64,000 bases of DNA from Actinomadura cremea (GTDB lineage: Bacteria > Actinomycetota > Actinomycetes > Streptosporangiales > Streptosporangiaceae): contig NZ_BMRF01000004.1 in assembly GCF_014648495.1 (NCBI RefSeq), positions 496,001 to 560,000 on the forward strand, in the 5' to 3' direction. Under the pieces are notes generated by a model. It saw nothing but the letters and a program-made list of their open reading frames with translations. It was not told where the DNA came from and ran no database searches. This document shows positions 1 through 7,110 of the stretch, piece by piece; position 1 is the stretch's first letter, and the number at the start of each line of letters is the position of its first letter. The position numbers were made by a program, and so were the translations under genes.

Positions 1-1
1 G

Positions 2-1948
2 CGGAAATGGCGGCGTACCTGCACCGCCCTCGCCGACGCCGCCGCGTGCGCCGCGCTGGCCGAGACCGTCCGGGTCCTCGCCGAGGACGCCCCGATGTGC
101 AGCGAGCACCACGGCCCGTCCGTCCTCCTATGGCCTCACGACGACGGCGGCGACGGGAACGACGGCGAGTACGGCGAGTACGGCGAGGACGACCAGTACG
201 GCGACGAGCCCGTCGACCACGAGCACTACCTCGTCCGCGCCGATCACGGCGACCTCGCGCGGGGCATCGTGTGGGCGGCGGCCCTCACCGGCGGCGGCGC
301 GGTCGTCCCGCACCTGGCCGCCCTCGCCCTGCGCGCCGCGGGCGGCGGGCGGACGCCCTGCGGCGAGCCGCCCGAGGACCACGAACCCCGCAGGACGGTC
401 TGGGCGGCCGGCGCCGAGGTCGTCCCGAACGCGGCGCCCGTGGCCGGTCCCGCTCCGCTCGTGGAGTGCCTGAAGGTCGCGGGCGCGGCGATCAACGCGC
501 TCGGCGCCGTCGACGGTCCGGCCGGGCTCGGGGCGCTCACCGGGCTGCGGGGCCGGATCAGGCACCGCGGCCTGCGCAAGCAGGTCGACGCGGCGTTCCA
601 GGCGGCGGGGGAGCGGCTCGGGCTGTCGCCGGAGCAGGTGGTCGAGCGCGGCATCCCCGCGCACGGGCTGGAACCGGACGGCACGGTCACGCGGACGCTC
701 GGTGCGCACACGGCACGGCTCGCGGTCGAGGACGCCGCGACCGTCCGGATCACCTTCACCGGCCCGGACGGACGCGCGACGCGCACGGCGCCCGCGGCCG
801 TCCGGGACGGCTTCGCCGCCGGACTCGCCGAGCTGAAGGCGCTCGCGAAGGAGGTGCGCGGCACCCTCGCGAACGAGCGCCGCCGCGTCGAGGGCCTCAT
901 GTCCGCCGGGCGCACGTGGCCGTTCGGCGAGTGGCGCGCGCACTATCGCGACCATCCGGTCACCGGAGCGGTCGCGCGCGGCCTGATCTGGGAGTTCCAG
1001 GGGACGGACGGCGTGTGGCGCGCGCTCGCTCCCGGCACGTCCCCCGCGGCGCCCGAACGCCGGTCGCACGTCCGGCTGTGGCACCCGGTCCGCGCCACGG
1101 TCGACGAGGTGCGCGCCTGGCGGGAGCACGTCACCGGGACCTCCCGGCAGCCGTTCAAGCAGGCGTTCCGGGAGACCTACCTGCTCACCCCGGCGGAGGA
1201 GGAGACCGGCACGTACTCCGACCGGTACGCCGGGCACATCGTCCGGTACGACCGGCTGTACGCGCTGCTCCGGGAACGCGGCTGGCAGGCGAACCACCTC
1301 GGGCCCTACGAGGGCGGCCGCAACGGCGAGGCGCGCGGCGAGTTCGCCGGCGGCCGGTGGCGCGCGTGCCACTTCCACGACCTGGTGACGCGCGCGGGCC
1401 ACCTGGCCGAGCACGCCTCCACCGACCAGGTCCGGTTCGAGGTTCGCGACGGGCGGCACTGGCGGGAGGCGTCCCTGGCCGAGGTGCCCCCGGTCGTGTT
1501 CAGCGAGGCGATGCGGGACGTCGACCTGTTCGTCGCCGTCACCTCCATCGCCGCCGACCCCGAGTGGGCCGACCGCGGCGACGACCGGTCCCGCGCCTAC
1601 TGGCGCGAGCACGCGTTCGGGGAGCTGACGGCGAGCGCCGAGGTCCGCCGGGCCGCGCTGGAACGCGTCCTGCCCCGCACGAAGATCGCGGACCGCTGTA
1701 CGCTCGACGGCCGGTTCCTCGTCGTCCGCGGCGGGCTGCGCACCTACCGGATCCACCTGGGGTCGGCGAACGTCCTGATGGAGCCGGACGGTGCCTACCT
1801 GTGCATCGTCCAGGGGAGGCAGGGCGGCGGCCGGGTGCTCCTCCCCTTCGAGGACGAGCGGCTGTCGCTGATCCTCAGCAAGGCGTTCCTGCTCGCCGCC
1901 GACGACCGGATCACCGACCCGTCCATCCGCCGCCAGATCACCCGCTGA
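2..1948 (+). CDS. DUF4132 domain protein, first of a tandem pair (5' end outside window)
   Basis: The frame is already open at the window edge, so the visible 648 residues are the C-terminal part of a longer protein and no start is seen. DUF4132 hallmarks follow in order: an LIWEF element (nt 981-995), FKQAFRETY with LTPAEEE (about nt 1153-1206), VTSIAADPEW (about nt 1539-1567) and GSANVLMEPDG (about nt 1762-1794). An acidic Gly/Tyr/Glu/Asp-rich stretch encoded by repeated GGCGAGTAC-like units lies at about nt 158-208. DUF4132 (E. coli YehI/MolR family) is a cytoplasmic family without a defined reaction, often found near MoxR/vWA genes. The next gene is a paralog 15 bp downstream, so the two are co-transcribed. 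Family call is firm; function unknown. Confidence 0.85.
   Translation, partial: RKWRRTCTALADAAACAALAETVRVLAEDAPMCSEHHGPSVLLWPHDDGGDGNDGEYGEYGEDDQYGDEPVDHEHYLVRADHGDLARGIVWAAALTGGGAVVPHLAALALRAAGGGRTPCGEPPEDHEPRRTVWAAGAEVVPNAAPVAGPAPLVECLKVAGAAINALGAVDGPAGLGALTGLRGRIRHRGLRKQVDAAFQAAGERLGLSPEQVVERGIPAHGLEPDGTVTRTLGAHTARLAVEDAATVRITFTGPDGRATRTAPAAVRDGFAAGLAELKALAKEVRGTLANERRRVEGLMSAGRTWPFGEWRAHYRDHPVTGAVARGLIWEFQGTDGVWRALAPGTSPAAPERRSHVRLWHPVRATVDEVRAWREHVTGTSRQPFKQAFRETYLLTPAEEETGTYSDRYAGHIVRYDRLYALLRERGWQANHLGPYEGGRNGEARGEFAGGRWRACHFHDLVTRAGHLAEHASTDQVRFEVRDGRHWREASLAEVPPVVFSEAMRDVDLFVAVTSIAADPEWADRGDDRSRAYWREHAFGELTASAEVRRAALERVLPRTKIADRCTLDGRFLVVRGGLRTYRIHLGSANVLMEPDGAYLCIVQGRQGGGRVLLPFEDERLSLILSKAFLLAADDRITDPSIRRQITR
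1493..1567 (+). repeat. Near-identical block, copy 1 (DUF4132 gene A)
   Basis: These 75 bases match 3953-4027 in the second DUF4132 gene with one mismatch (C at 1522 versus G at 3982). A second shared block is 1751-1804 versus 4205-4258, 54 bases with one mismatch. The flanking regions of the two genes are far more diverged, including at synonymous sites, which suggests gene conversion rather than selection alone. Confidence 0.85.
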
Positions 1949-1963
1949 CCGAAGGACCCCCGC

Positions 1964-4411
1964 ATGGACCTCGTCGCCCGCCTGCACCGCGTCCTGACCG
2001 CCCCCGCCCCCGAGGACGCGGGCTTCGTCGTCACCGGCGCCGAGCTGGCCGCACTGCCCGACGCGGCCCTCGGCGACCTGCTCCCCGACGCGTACGCGGT
2101 GCCGGCCAAGGTGAAGGCGTGGGAGGCGACGAGCGCGCGGTTCGCCGTCGAGGACGCCGCCCGCGAGCGGCAGCCCGACTTCACCCCCGACGCGTGCCGC
2201 CGGATGTTCGACGCGCTCGTCACCGGGCTGCCGCGCCGCAAGTGGGCCGACCTCACGCTGGGCGCGGCGGCGCTCGTCCGCTGCACCGGCCCGTGGCCGG
2301 ACGGCCTCGCCGGGCCCGCGCGCACGCTCGTCCGGTTCCTGCTGGACGCGGACGAGCTGACCGCACCGCTCGCCCTCCTGGCGGTCGCGGGCCTCGCGGA
2401 GCCCGGCGAAGCGCGCCCGCCCGTCCGGAGCCGGCCGGACACCGGGGCCGGGAGCGGTCTCGCGGGCCAGGGGCGGCCGGGCGGGGGCGAGGCGGGCGAC
2501 CAGGAGGAACCGGGACGCGGCGACCTCCTCGCGGAGGTCGCCGGACGGCTCTCGCGGGGCGCCGGGGCGATCGCGCGGGGGGAGATCGACGCCATCGCGG
2601 GGTTGACGGACTCCGAGCGGGTGCGGCTGACCGAGCTGGACCGCACCCGCAGCCACACCGCGCCGCCGCCCCTCCCGGACGCCTGGCGGAGCGCCGCCGA
2701 GATCCCCGCGTACGCGGCGTGGGCCCGGAGCGCGCTGCGGGAGGCGGCGGAGCGCGCCCGCGCCGTCCAGGACGGGACGATCCCGTTCAAGGCCGACAAG
2801 GCGTTCGCGCCCGACGAGGTCATCGCGCTCGGACGCGCCGCGCGCATCGCCCTCGCCACCGACGAGCCGTGGCTCCCGGCGCTGTTCGAGCGGCTCCTGC
2901 CGGACGTCGCGGTGGCGCCGACGGCCGCGAAGACGCTGCCGTCCCAGGCGCTGCTGTTCGAGGTCGTCCGGGCGGCGCAGGACGTCCCGACCCCCGAGCT
3001 GGTCGCGGCGATCCGGAACGTGCGCGGGCTCGTGCGGCACGCGGGGGTGCCCCGGCAGCTCGACCGGATGCTCAAGAAGGTCGACGCGGCCCTCGCCGAG
3101 CGCGCCGAGGTGGCCCTGCGCCTCCCCGACCTCGGGTTCGCGCCGGACGGGGTGCTGCGCCGCGACCTCGGCGACCACAGCGCCGTGATCACGATCGAGG
3201 GGTCGGCGGCGCGGCTGGCGTTCGAGAAGGACGGGCGGGAGCTGCGGAGCGTCCCGGCGGCGGTCCGGCGCGACCACAAGGACGCCGTCAAGGAACTGCG
3301 CGACCTCGTGAAGCGGGTCGGCGCCCAGCTCGGCACGCTCGTCCGGGCGCTGGAGGGCGGGTTCCCGGCCGAGGCCCGGCACCCGTTCGGGTGGTGGCGC
3401 GACCGGCTCGTCCGGCATCCGATCGCGGGGCCGACCGTGCGCGGCCTGATCTGGGAGGTCGAGACGGAGCCGGGCGCCTGGACGGCCGTCCTGCCCGAGT
3501 CCGGCGATCTCCCGGACGCGCGCGACGACGCCGCCGTGCGGCTGTGGCACCCGATCGGCGCGAGCGTCGAGGAGGTCCGGGCCCGGCGGGACGAGCTGGT
3601 CGAGCGGGGCGTGCGGCAGCCGTTCAAGCAGGCGTTCCGCGAGATCTACCGGCTCACCCCGGCCGAGGAGGAGACCCGCACGTACTCGAACCGGTTCGCC
3701 GCGCATCTCGTCCACTACCGGCGGCTGTTCGCGCTGTTCCGGGCGCGCGGCTGGGCGAGCCGCCTGCTCGGCCCGTGGGACGGCGGCGGCGCGGACGAGG
3801 CGTCGCGCGTCCTGGCGGGGGAGTGGCGGGTCCGGTTCGCGCACGTGCTGGCCGAGTCCGGGCCGGACGAGCTGGCCGGCACCGACCGGATCCGGTTCGA
3901 CCGCCGCGTGGACGGCTCGTGGCGCGAGGCCGCGCTCGCGGACGTCCCGCCCGTCGTGTTCAGCGAGGCGATGCGGGACGTGGACCTGTTCGTCGCCGTC
4001 ACCTCCATCGCCGCCGACCCCGAGTGGACGGACGGCGGTCCGGCGCTCGCCTACTGGGAACGGGCCCGGTTCGGCGACCTGGACGAGAGCGCGCGCACCC
4101 GCCGCGACGCCCTCGCCCGCGTCCTGCCCCGCACGAAGATCGCGGAGCGGTGCTCGCTGGACGGCCGGTTCCTCGTCGTCCGGGGCGACCTGCGCACGTA
4201 CAAGATCCACCTGGGGTCGGCGAACGTCCTGATGGAGCCGGACGGCGCCTACCTGTGCGTCGTCCCCGAGCGGCGCCCGGCCGGACGCGTGTTCCTCCCG
4301 TTCGAGGAGGAGCGGCTCGCGCTGATCCTCAGCAAGGCGTTCCTGCTCGCCGCCGACGGCGAGATCACCGACCCGTCCATCCGGACGCAGATGGAGCGGG
4401 GTGCGCGATGA
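1964..4411 (+). CDS. DUF4132 domain protein, second of a tandem pair
   Basis: This is a complete 815-residue paralog of the preceding gene. The ATG is preceded by GAAGGA at 1951-1956, a good ribosome-binding distance. The N-terminal half (about 1-400) is Ala/Leu/Arg-rich and probably helical repeat, with a Gly-rich low-complexity linker at about 150-185. The C-terminal half carries the DUF4132 blocks: LIWEVE, FKQAFREIY, LTPAEEETRTYSNRF, VTSIAADPEW, PRTKIAERC and GSANVLMEPDG. Several blocks are almost identical to the upstream gene at DNA level, suggesting recent duplication or gene conversion. The stop overlaps the next start (ATGA), so translation of the small downstream gene is coupled. Molecular function is unknown; a regulatory or conflict-related role is only inferred from family context. 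Confidence 0.88.
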   Translation: MDLVARLHRVLTAPAPEDAGFVVTGAELAALPDAALGDLLPDAYAVPAKVKAWEATSARFAVEDAARERQPDFTPDACRRMFDALVTGLPRRKWADLTLGAAALVRCTGPWPDGLAGPARTLVRFLLDADELTAPLALLAVAGLAEPGEARPPVRSRPDTGAGSGLAGQGRPGGGEAGDQEEPGRGDLLAEVAGRLSRGAGAIARGEIDAIAGLTDSERVRLTELDRTRSHTAPPPLPDAWRSAAEIPAYAAWARSALREAAERARAVQDGTIPFKADKAFAPDEVIALGRAARIALATDEPWLPALFERLLPDVAVAPTAAKTLPSQALLFEVVRAAQDVPTPELVAAIRNVRGLVRHAGVPRQLDRMLKKVDAALAERAEVALRLPDLGFAPDGVLRRDLGDHSAVITIEGSAARLAFEKDGRELRSVPAAVRRDHKDAVKELRDLVKRVGAQLGTLVRALEGGFPAEARHPFGWWRDRLVRHPIAGPTVRGLIWEVETEPGAWTAVLPESGDLPDARDDAAVRLWHPIGASVEEVRARRDELVERGVRQPFKQAFREIYRLTPAEEETRTYSNRFAAHLVHYRRLFALFRARGWASRLLGPWDGGGADEASRVLAGEWRVRFAHVLAESGPDELAGTDRIRFDRRVDGSWREAALADVPPVVFSEAMRDVDLFVAVTSIAADPEWTDGGPALAYWERARFGDLDESARTRRDALARVLPRTKIAERCSLDGRFLVVRGDLRTYKIHLGSANVLMEPDGAYLCVVPERRPAGRVFLPFEEERLALILSKAFLLAADGEITDPSIRTQMERGAR
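3953..4027 (+). repeat. Near-identical block, copy 2 (DUF4132 gene B)
   Basis: Partner of 1493-1567. It encodes the conserved stretch from VVFSEAMRDVD through VTSIAADPEW in the C-terminal DUF4132 domain. Synonymous positions are also conserved between the two copies. Confidence 0.85.
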
Positions 4412-4818
4412 CCGAGGCGGCGTCGACGTCGACGGTGACGTTCCGGGACGAGACGGCGACCGGCAGGCCGGTCGCGGAGTTCGCCGTGGCCGGGCTGCCC
4501 GCGCGGATGACCGTCCGGGAGCTGATCAGGTTGCGCGTCCGGGAGGAGGTCGCGCGGCACAACGCGTCGGTCTCCGACCGGTTCGACGGGCTCGTCCGTC
4601 CGGACGACGCCGAGGCGGGGCTCGACGGCTACCGGCTGCGGGAGCCGCGGCGGCTCGACTTGGAGCGGCAGGCCGAGATCGCCGAGCGCGCGTTCGCCGG
4701 CAACGGGTTCCTCGTGCTGGCCGGGGACCGGCAGGTGGAGGACCTCGACGCGGAGATCGACCTCACCGCCGAGCCCGACCTGGTCTTCATCAAGCTCGTC
4801 CCGCTCGCCGGCGGCTGA
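4408..4818 (+). CDS. Small protein with ubiquitin-like (beta-grasp) pattern and C-terminal Gly-Gly
   Basis: A 136-residue protein whose ATG overlaps the stop of the second DUF4132 gene (ATGA). I do not recognise a named family. By eye it resembles a ubiquitin fold: a beta-hairpin at about 9-30, a helix at about 34-52 (TVRELIRLRVREEVARHN), an insert at about 53-98, then FLVLAGDRQVEDLD at 101-114, matching in spacing the ubiquitin block LIFAGKQLEDGRT. The end is DLVFIKLVPLAGG, comparable to ubiquitin's HLVLRLRGG, with Gly-Gly as the last two residues before the stop. No E1, E2 or JAB-type peptidase is in the window. It could instead be a beta-grasp partner that is never conjugated. The coding call is firm; the fold is inferred. 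Confidence 0.8.
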   Translation: MTEAASTSTVTFRDETATGRPVAEFAVAGLPARMTVRELIRLRVREEVARHNASVSDRFDGLVRPDDAEAGLDGYRLREPRRLDLERQAEIAERAFAGNGFLVLAGDRQVEDLDAEIDLTAEPDLVFIKLVPLAGG

Positions 4819-4842
4819 CCGCCGGGGCCGCCGGGGCGACGG

Positions 4843-5520
4843 TCAGGTGAGGAGCCCCAGTTCGTGGGCGCGCAGGCCCGCCTGGAAGCGGGACTCGGCG
4901 TCCAGCAGCGTGAGGATCTCCGCGACGCGCCGCCGGTAGGTGCGCAGCGACATGCCGAGCCGCCGCGCCGCGGCCTCGTCCTTCAGCCCGTCGGCGAGCA
5001 GCCGCAGGATGCGGCGGCTCTCGTCGGTCAGCGCGGGCGCCCGGTCGCGGCGGTGGTCGGCGAGGTCGGCCGACCGGTCCCAGGCGGCCTGCAGCAGCGA
5101 GACGACGCCCTGCACCACACCGGGCGACCGGACGACCGTGTACTCGCGCACCCCGGCGCGCGCCGGGCCCGCGAGGATCGCGACGCGCCGGTCGACGACG
5201 ATCGTCTCGTAGGGCAGCGGGGCGGTGCAGATCCGGACGGCGACGCCCGCGCCCGCGACGTCCAGCAGGTGCCGCTCGGCCGCCTCGGTGGCCAGTGCCT
5301 CGGGGTTGTAGAGCTTGCGGACGGCGGGCGCGTGCCGCAGCGACCGCCGCGCGGCGAGGAGCCGCTCGCGGAAGCCGGGAAGCGCCCAGGTGTCGAGGTC
5401 GCGGGCCGCGCAGGCGAACTCCTCGCGCGCCTCGAACAGGTGCCCGGCGCGCTCGAGCAGCTCGGCCTCGCCGCGCAGCGTCACGTTGAGGTCGGTGCTC
5501 GGGACGGTTTCGACGCTCAT
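4843..5520 (-). CDS. LuxR-type helix-turn-helix regulator
   Basis: A 225-residue regulator. The ATG ending at 5520 (MSVETVPS) is chosen because domain similarity begins just after it. Residues 1-150 form an unrecognised sensing region. The C-terminal about 65 residues form a LuxR/GerE-like HTH: LTDESRRILRLLADGLKDEAAARRLGMSLRTYRRRVAEIL. There is no receiver domain, so it is an orphan one-component regulator of a type common in actinomycetes. It is divergent from an aldo/keto reductase, and the 97-bp gap carries four CTGCCA elements that are its likely binding sites. The ligand is unknown. Confidence 0.8.
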   Translation of the reverse strand: MSVETVPSTDLNVTLRGEAELLERAGHLFEAREEFACAARDLDTWALPGFRERLLAARRSLRHAPAVRKLYNPEALATEAAERHLLDVAGAGVAVRICTAPLPYETIVVDRRVAILAGPARAGVREYTVVRSPGVVQGVVSLLQAAWDRSADLADHRRDRAPALTDESRRILRLLADGLKDEAAARRLGMSLRTYRRRVAEILTLLDAESRFQAGLRAHELGLLT

Positions 5521-5531
5521 CGCCGCCCAGT

Positions 5532-5576
5532 CTGCCACCGCGCCGCCGCGACCTGCCAGATGGCAGCAAACTGCCA
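5532..5576. promoter_or_regulatory. Cluster of CTGCCA elements, candidate operator
   Basis: CTGCCA occurs at 5532-5537, 5553-5558 and 5571-5576, and its complement TGGCAG at 5561-5566. The middle pair forms a perfect inverted repeat (CTGCCA-GA-TGGCAG). The cluster lies between the divergent LuxR-type regulator and the aldo/keto reductase, so it probably binds that regulator. Confidence 0.5.
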
Positions 5577-5617
5577 GCGGCTCGCCCGGCCCGGTCATGA
5601 ACGGCACGGTTGGGGAC

Positions 5618-6490
5618 ATGACGAACGAAACGCACTTTCTGCTCGGCGGCGACCTGCGGGTCCGCCGCATGGGATTCGGCGCGATGCGGCTGCCCGTGGG
5701 GGCCGTCGACGGGCCGCCGCGCGACCGCGGCACCGGGGTGAAGGTCCTGCGGCGGGCCGTGGAGCTCGGCGTGGACCACATCGACACCGCCGCGTTCTAC
5801 GCGCGGGGCGGTGTCGCGGCGAACGACCTGATCCGCGAGGCGCTCGGCGACCCCTACCCCGAGGGCCTGGTGATCGCCACGAAGGTCGGGCCCTTCAAGG
5901 GACCGGGCGACCCCTTCCCCACCGGGCAGCTTCCGGCGGACGGCCTGCGCGCCGAGGTCGAGCGGAACCTGACCGAGCTCGGCCTGGAGCGGCTCGACCT
6001 CGTCAACCTGCGGCCCGGCGGGATCGACGCGCCGGGCGGCGAGTCGATCGGGGAGCGGTTCGAGGTCCTGGCCGGGCTGCGTGAGGAGGGGCTGATCCGG
6101 CACCTCGGGGTGAGCCACGTGGACGCGGCGCAGCTGGCCGAGGCCAGGGCGATCGCGCCCGTCGCGGGCGTCCAGAACCGGTTCGACATCACGATGCCGC
6201 AGGACGCGGCGATGCTCGCCGAGTGCGAGGCCGCGGGCATCGCCTGCGTCCCGTACTTCCCGCTGGGCGGCTTCGGGATCCCGGACGACGCGCGCGTCGC
6301 GCGGGTCGCGGAGCGGCACGGCGCCGCGCCCGCGCAGGTGCTGCTCGCGGGCCTGCTCGCGCTGTCCCCGGTCATGCTCGCGATCCCCGGCACGGGCTCG
6401 CTCGAGCACCTGGAGGAGAACATGGCCGCCGCCGACCTGCGGCTCACCCCCGAGGACCTCGCCGACCTCTCCGGTGGGACGAAGGACTGA
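5618..6490 (+). CDS. Aldo/keto reductase
   Basis: A 290-residue NADPH-dependent aldo/keto reductase of the pyridoxal-reductase-like branch. Visible motifs are GFGAMRLP near the N-terminus, DTAAFYARG (catalytic Asp and Tyr), VIATKVG (catalytic Lys) and the LDLVNLRPGG element typical of this branch. GVSHVDAAQLAEA and the C-terminal IPGTGSLEHLEENM cofactor-binding segment follow. The start at 5618 (MTNETHF) is preferred; an in-frame ATG at 5597 would add seven residues. It is divergent from the LuxR-type regulator. It would reduce a small aldehyde or ketone in the cytoplasm; the physiological substrate cannot be read from sequence. Confidence 0.88.
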   Translation: MTNETHFLLGGDLRVRRMGFGAMRLPVGAVDGPPRDRGTGVKVLRRAVELGVDHIDTAAFYARGGVAANDLIREALGDPYPEGLVIATKVGPFKGPGDPFPTGQLPADGLRAEVERNLTELGLERLDLVNLRPGGIDAPGGESIGERFEVLAGLREEGLIRHLGVSHVDAAQLAEARAIAPVAGVQNRFDITMPQDAAMLAECEAAGIACVPYFPLGGFGIPDDARVARVAERHGAAPAQVLLAGLLALSPVMLAIPGTGSLEHLEENMAAADLRLTPEDLADLSGGTKD

Positions 6491-6499
6491 CACGGCCTT

Positions 6500-6533
6500 G
6501 TATCGTTTGAGGCGGGTATGTCTCATTTGATAC
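6500..6533. promoter_or_regulatory. Inverted repeat, candidate TetR operator
   Basis: Arms GTATCGTTTGAG (6500-6511) and CTCATTTGATAC (6522-6533) match at 9 of 12 positions, with mismatches confined to the centre of each arm. The site lies directly upstream of the TetR/efflux gene pair and so fits an autoregulatory operator. Confidence 0.55.
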
Positions 6534-6546
6534 GGGGGTGTCGCGC

Positions 6547-7110
6547 ATGCAGGTGCGCGAGCAGATCATCGCGGCGGCGCTGCGCCGCCTGAACCGGGAC
6601 CCGGCGGCCTCGATGGCCGACCTCGCCGAGGCCGCCGGGGTCAGCCGGGCCACCCTGAACCGCCACTTCGCCGGGCGGAACGAGCTGATCGACGAGATCG
6701 GCACGCAGGCGCTGGACCGGTGGGAGCGGGTCCTCGACGACACCGGGGTGGACGCCGCCGCGGCCTCCGCGGACCCGGACGTGCACGCGGCGACCGTCCG
6801 CGCCGTGCTGGAGGAGTTCGCCGGGGTCGCGCACGAGCACGGCTGGGCGCTCACCTCCGAGGAGGTGGAGGCCCGCCCCCACCTGCGGGAGCGCTCGGAC
6901 CGGCTGGAGGACCGCGAGATCGTCCTCTACACCGCCGCCCAGCGGTCCGGCGTGCTGCGCACCGACCTGCCCGTGCGCTGGATCAGCAACACCGTCTACG
7001 GGATGTGCGTCGCCGCCCGGGAGAGCCTGCGGCGCGGCGACGTCGCGCCCCGCGACGTCGCCCGGCTGATGGCCGAGACGTTCCTGTCCGGCACGGAGGC
7101 GCGGCCGTGA
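6547..7110 (+). CDS. TetR/AcrR family regulator of the adjacent efflux pump
   Basis: A 187-residue TetR repressor. The N-terminal HTH is visible as MADLAEAAGVSRATLNRHFAGRNELIDEI; the C-terminal ligand domain is diverged. The ATG at 6547 follows GGGGG (6534-6538) at good spacing; the in-frame GTG at 6538 would lack a ribosome-binding site. Its stop overlaps the start of the MFS transporter (GTGA), so the two are translated together, and an inverted repeat directly upstream suggests autorepression relieved by a pump substrate. Confidence 0.85.
   Translation: MQVREQIIAAALRRLNRDPAASMADLAEAAGVSRATLNRHFAGRNELIDEIGTQALDRWERVLDDTGVDAAAASADPDVHAATVRAVLEEFAGVAHEHGWALTSEEVEARPHLRERSDRLEDREIVLYTAAQRSGVLRTDLPVRWISNTVYGMCVAARESLRRGDVAPRDVARLMAETFLSGTEARP

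Noticed and set aside
128-4210. Very long open frame on the minus strand opposite the DUF4132 genes
   Set aside because: Antisense frame produced by high GC content; it has no family motifs, is Arg/Pro/Gly-rich, and contradicts the codon bias of the real genes.
7-4410. Long plus-strand frame in another phase before the small Gly-Gly protein
   Set aside because: Only the last 136 codons are real; upstream the translation is Arg-rich noise overlapping two clear DUF4132 genes.
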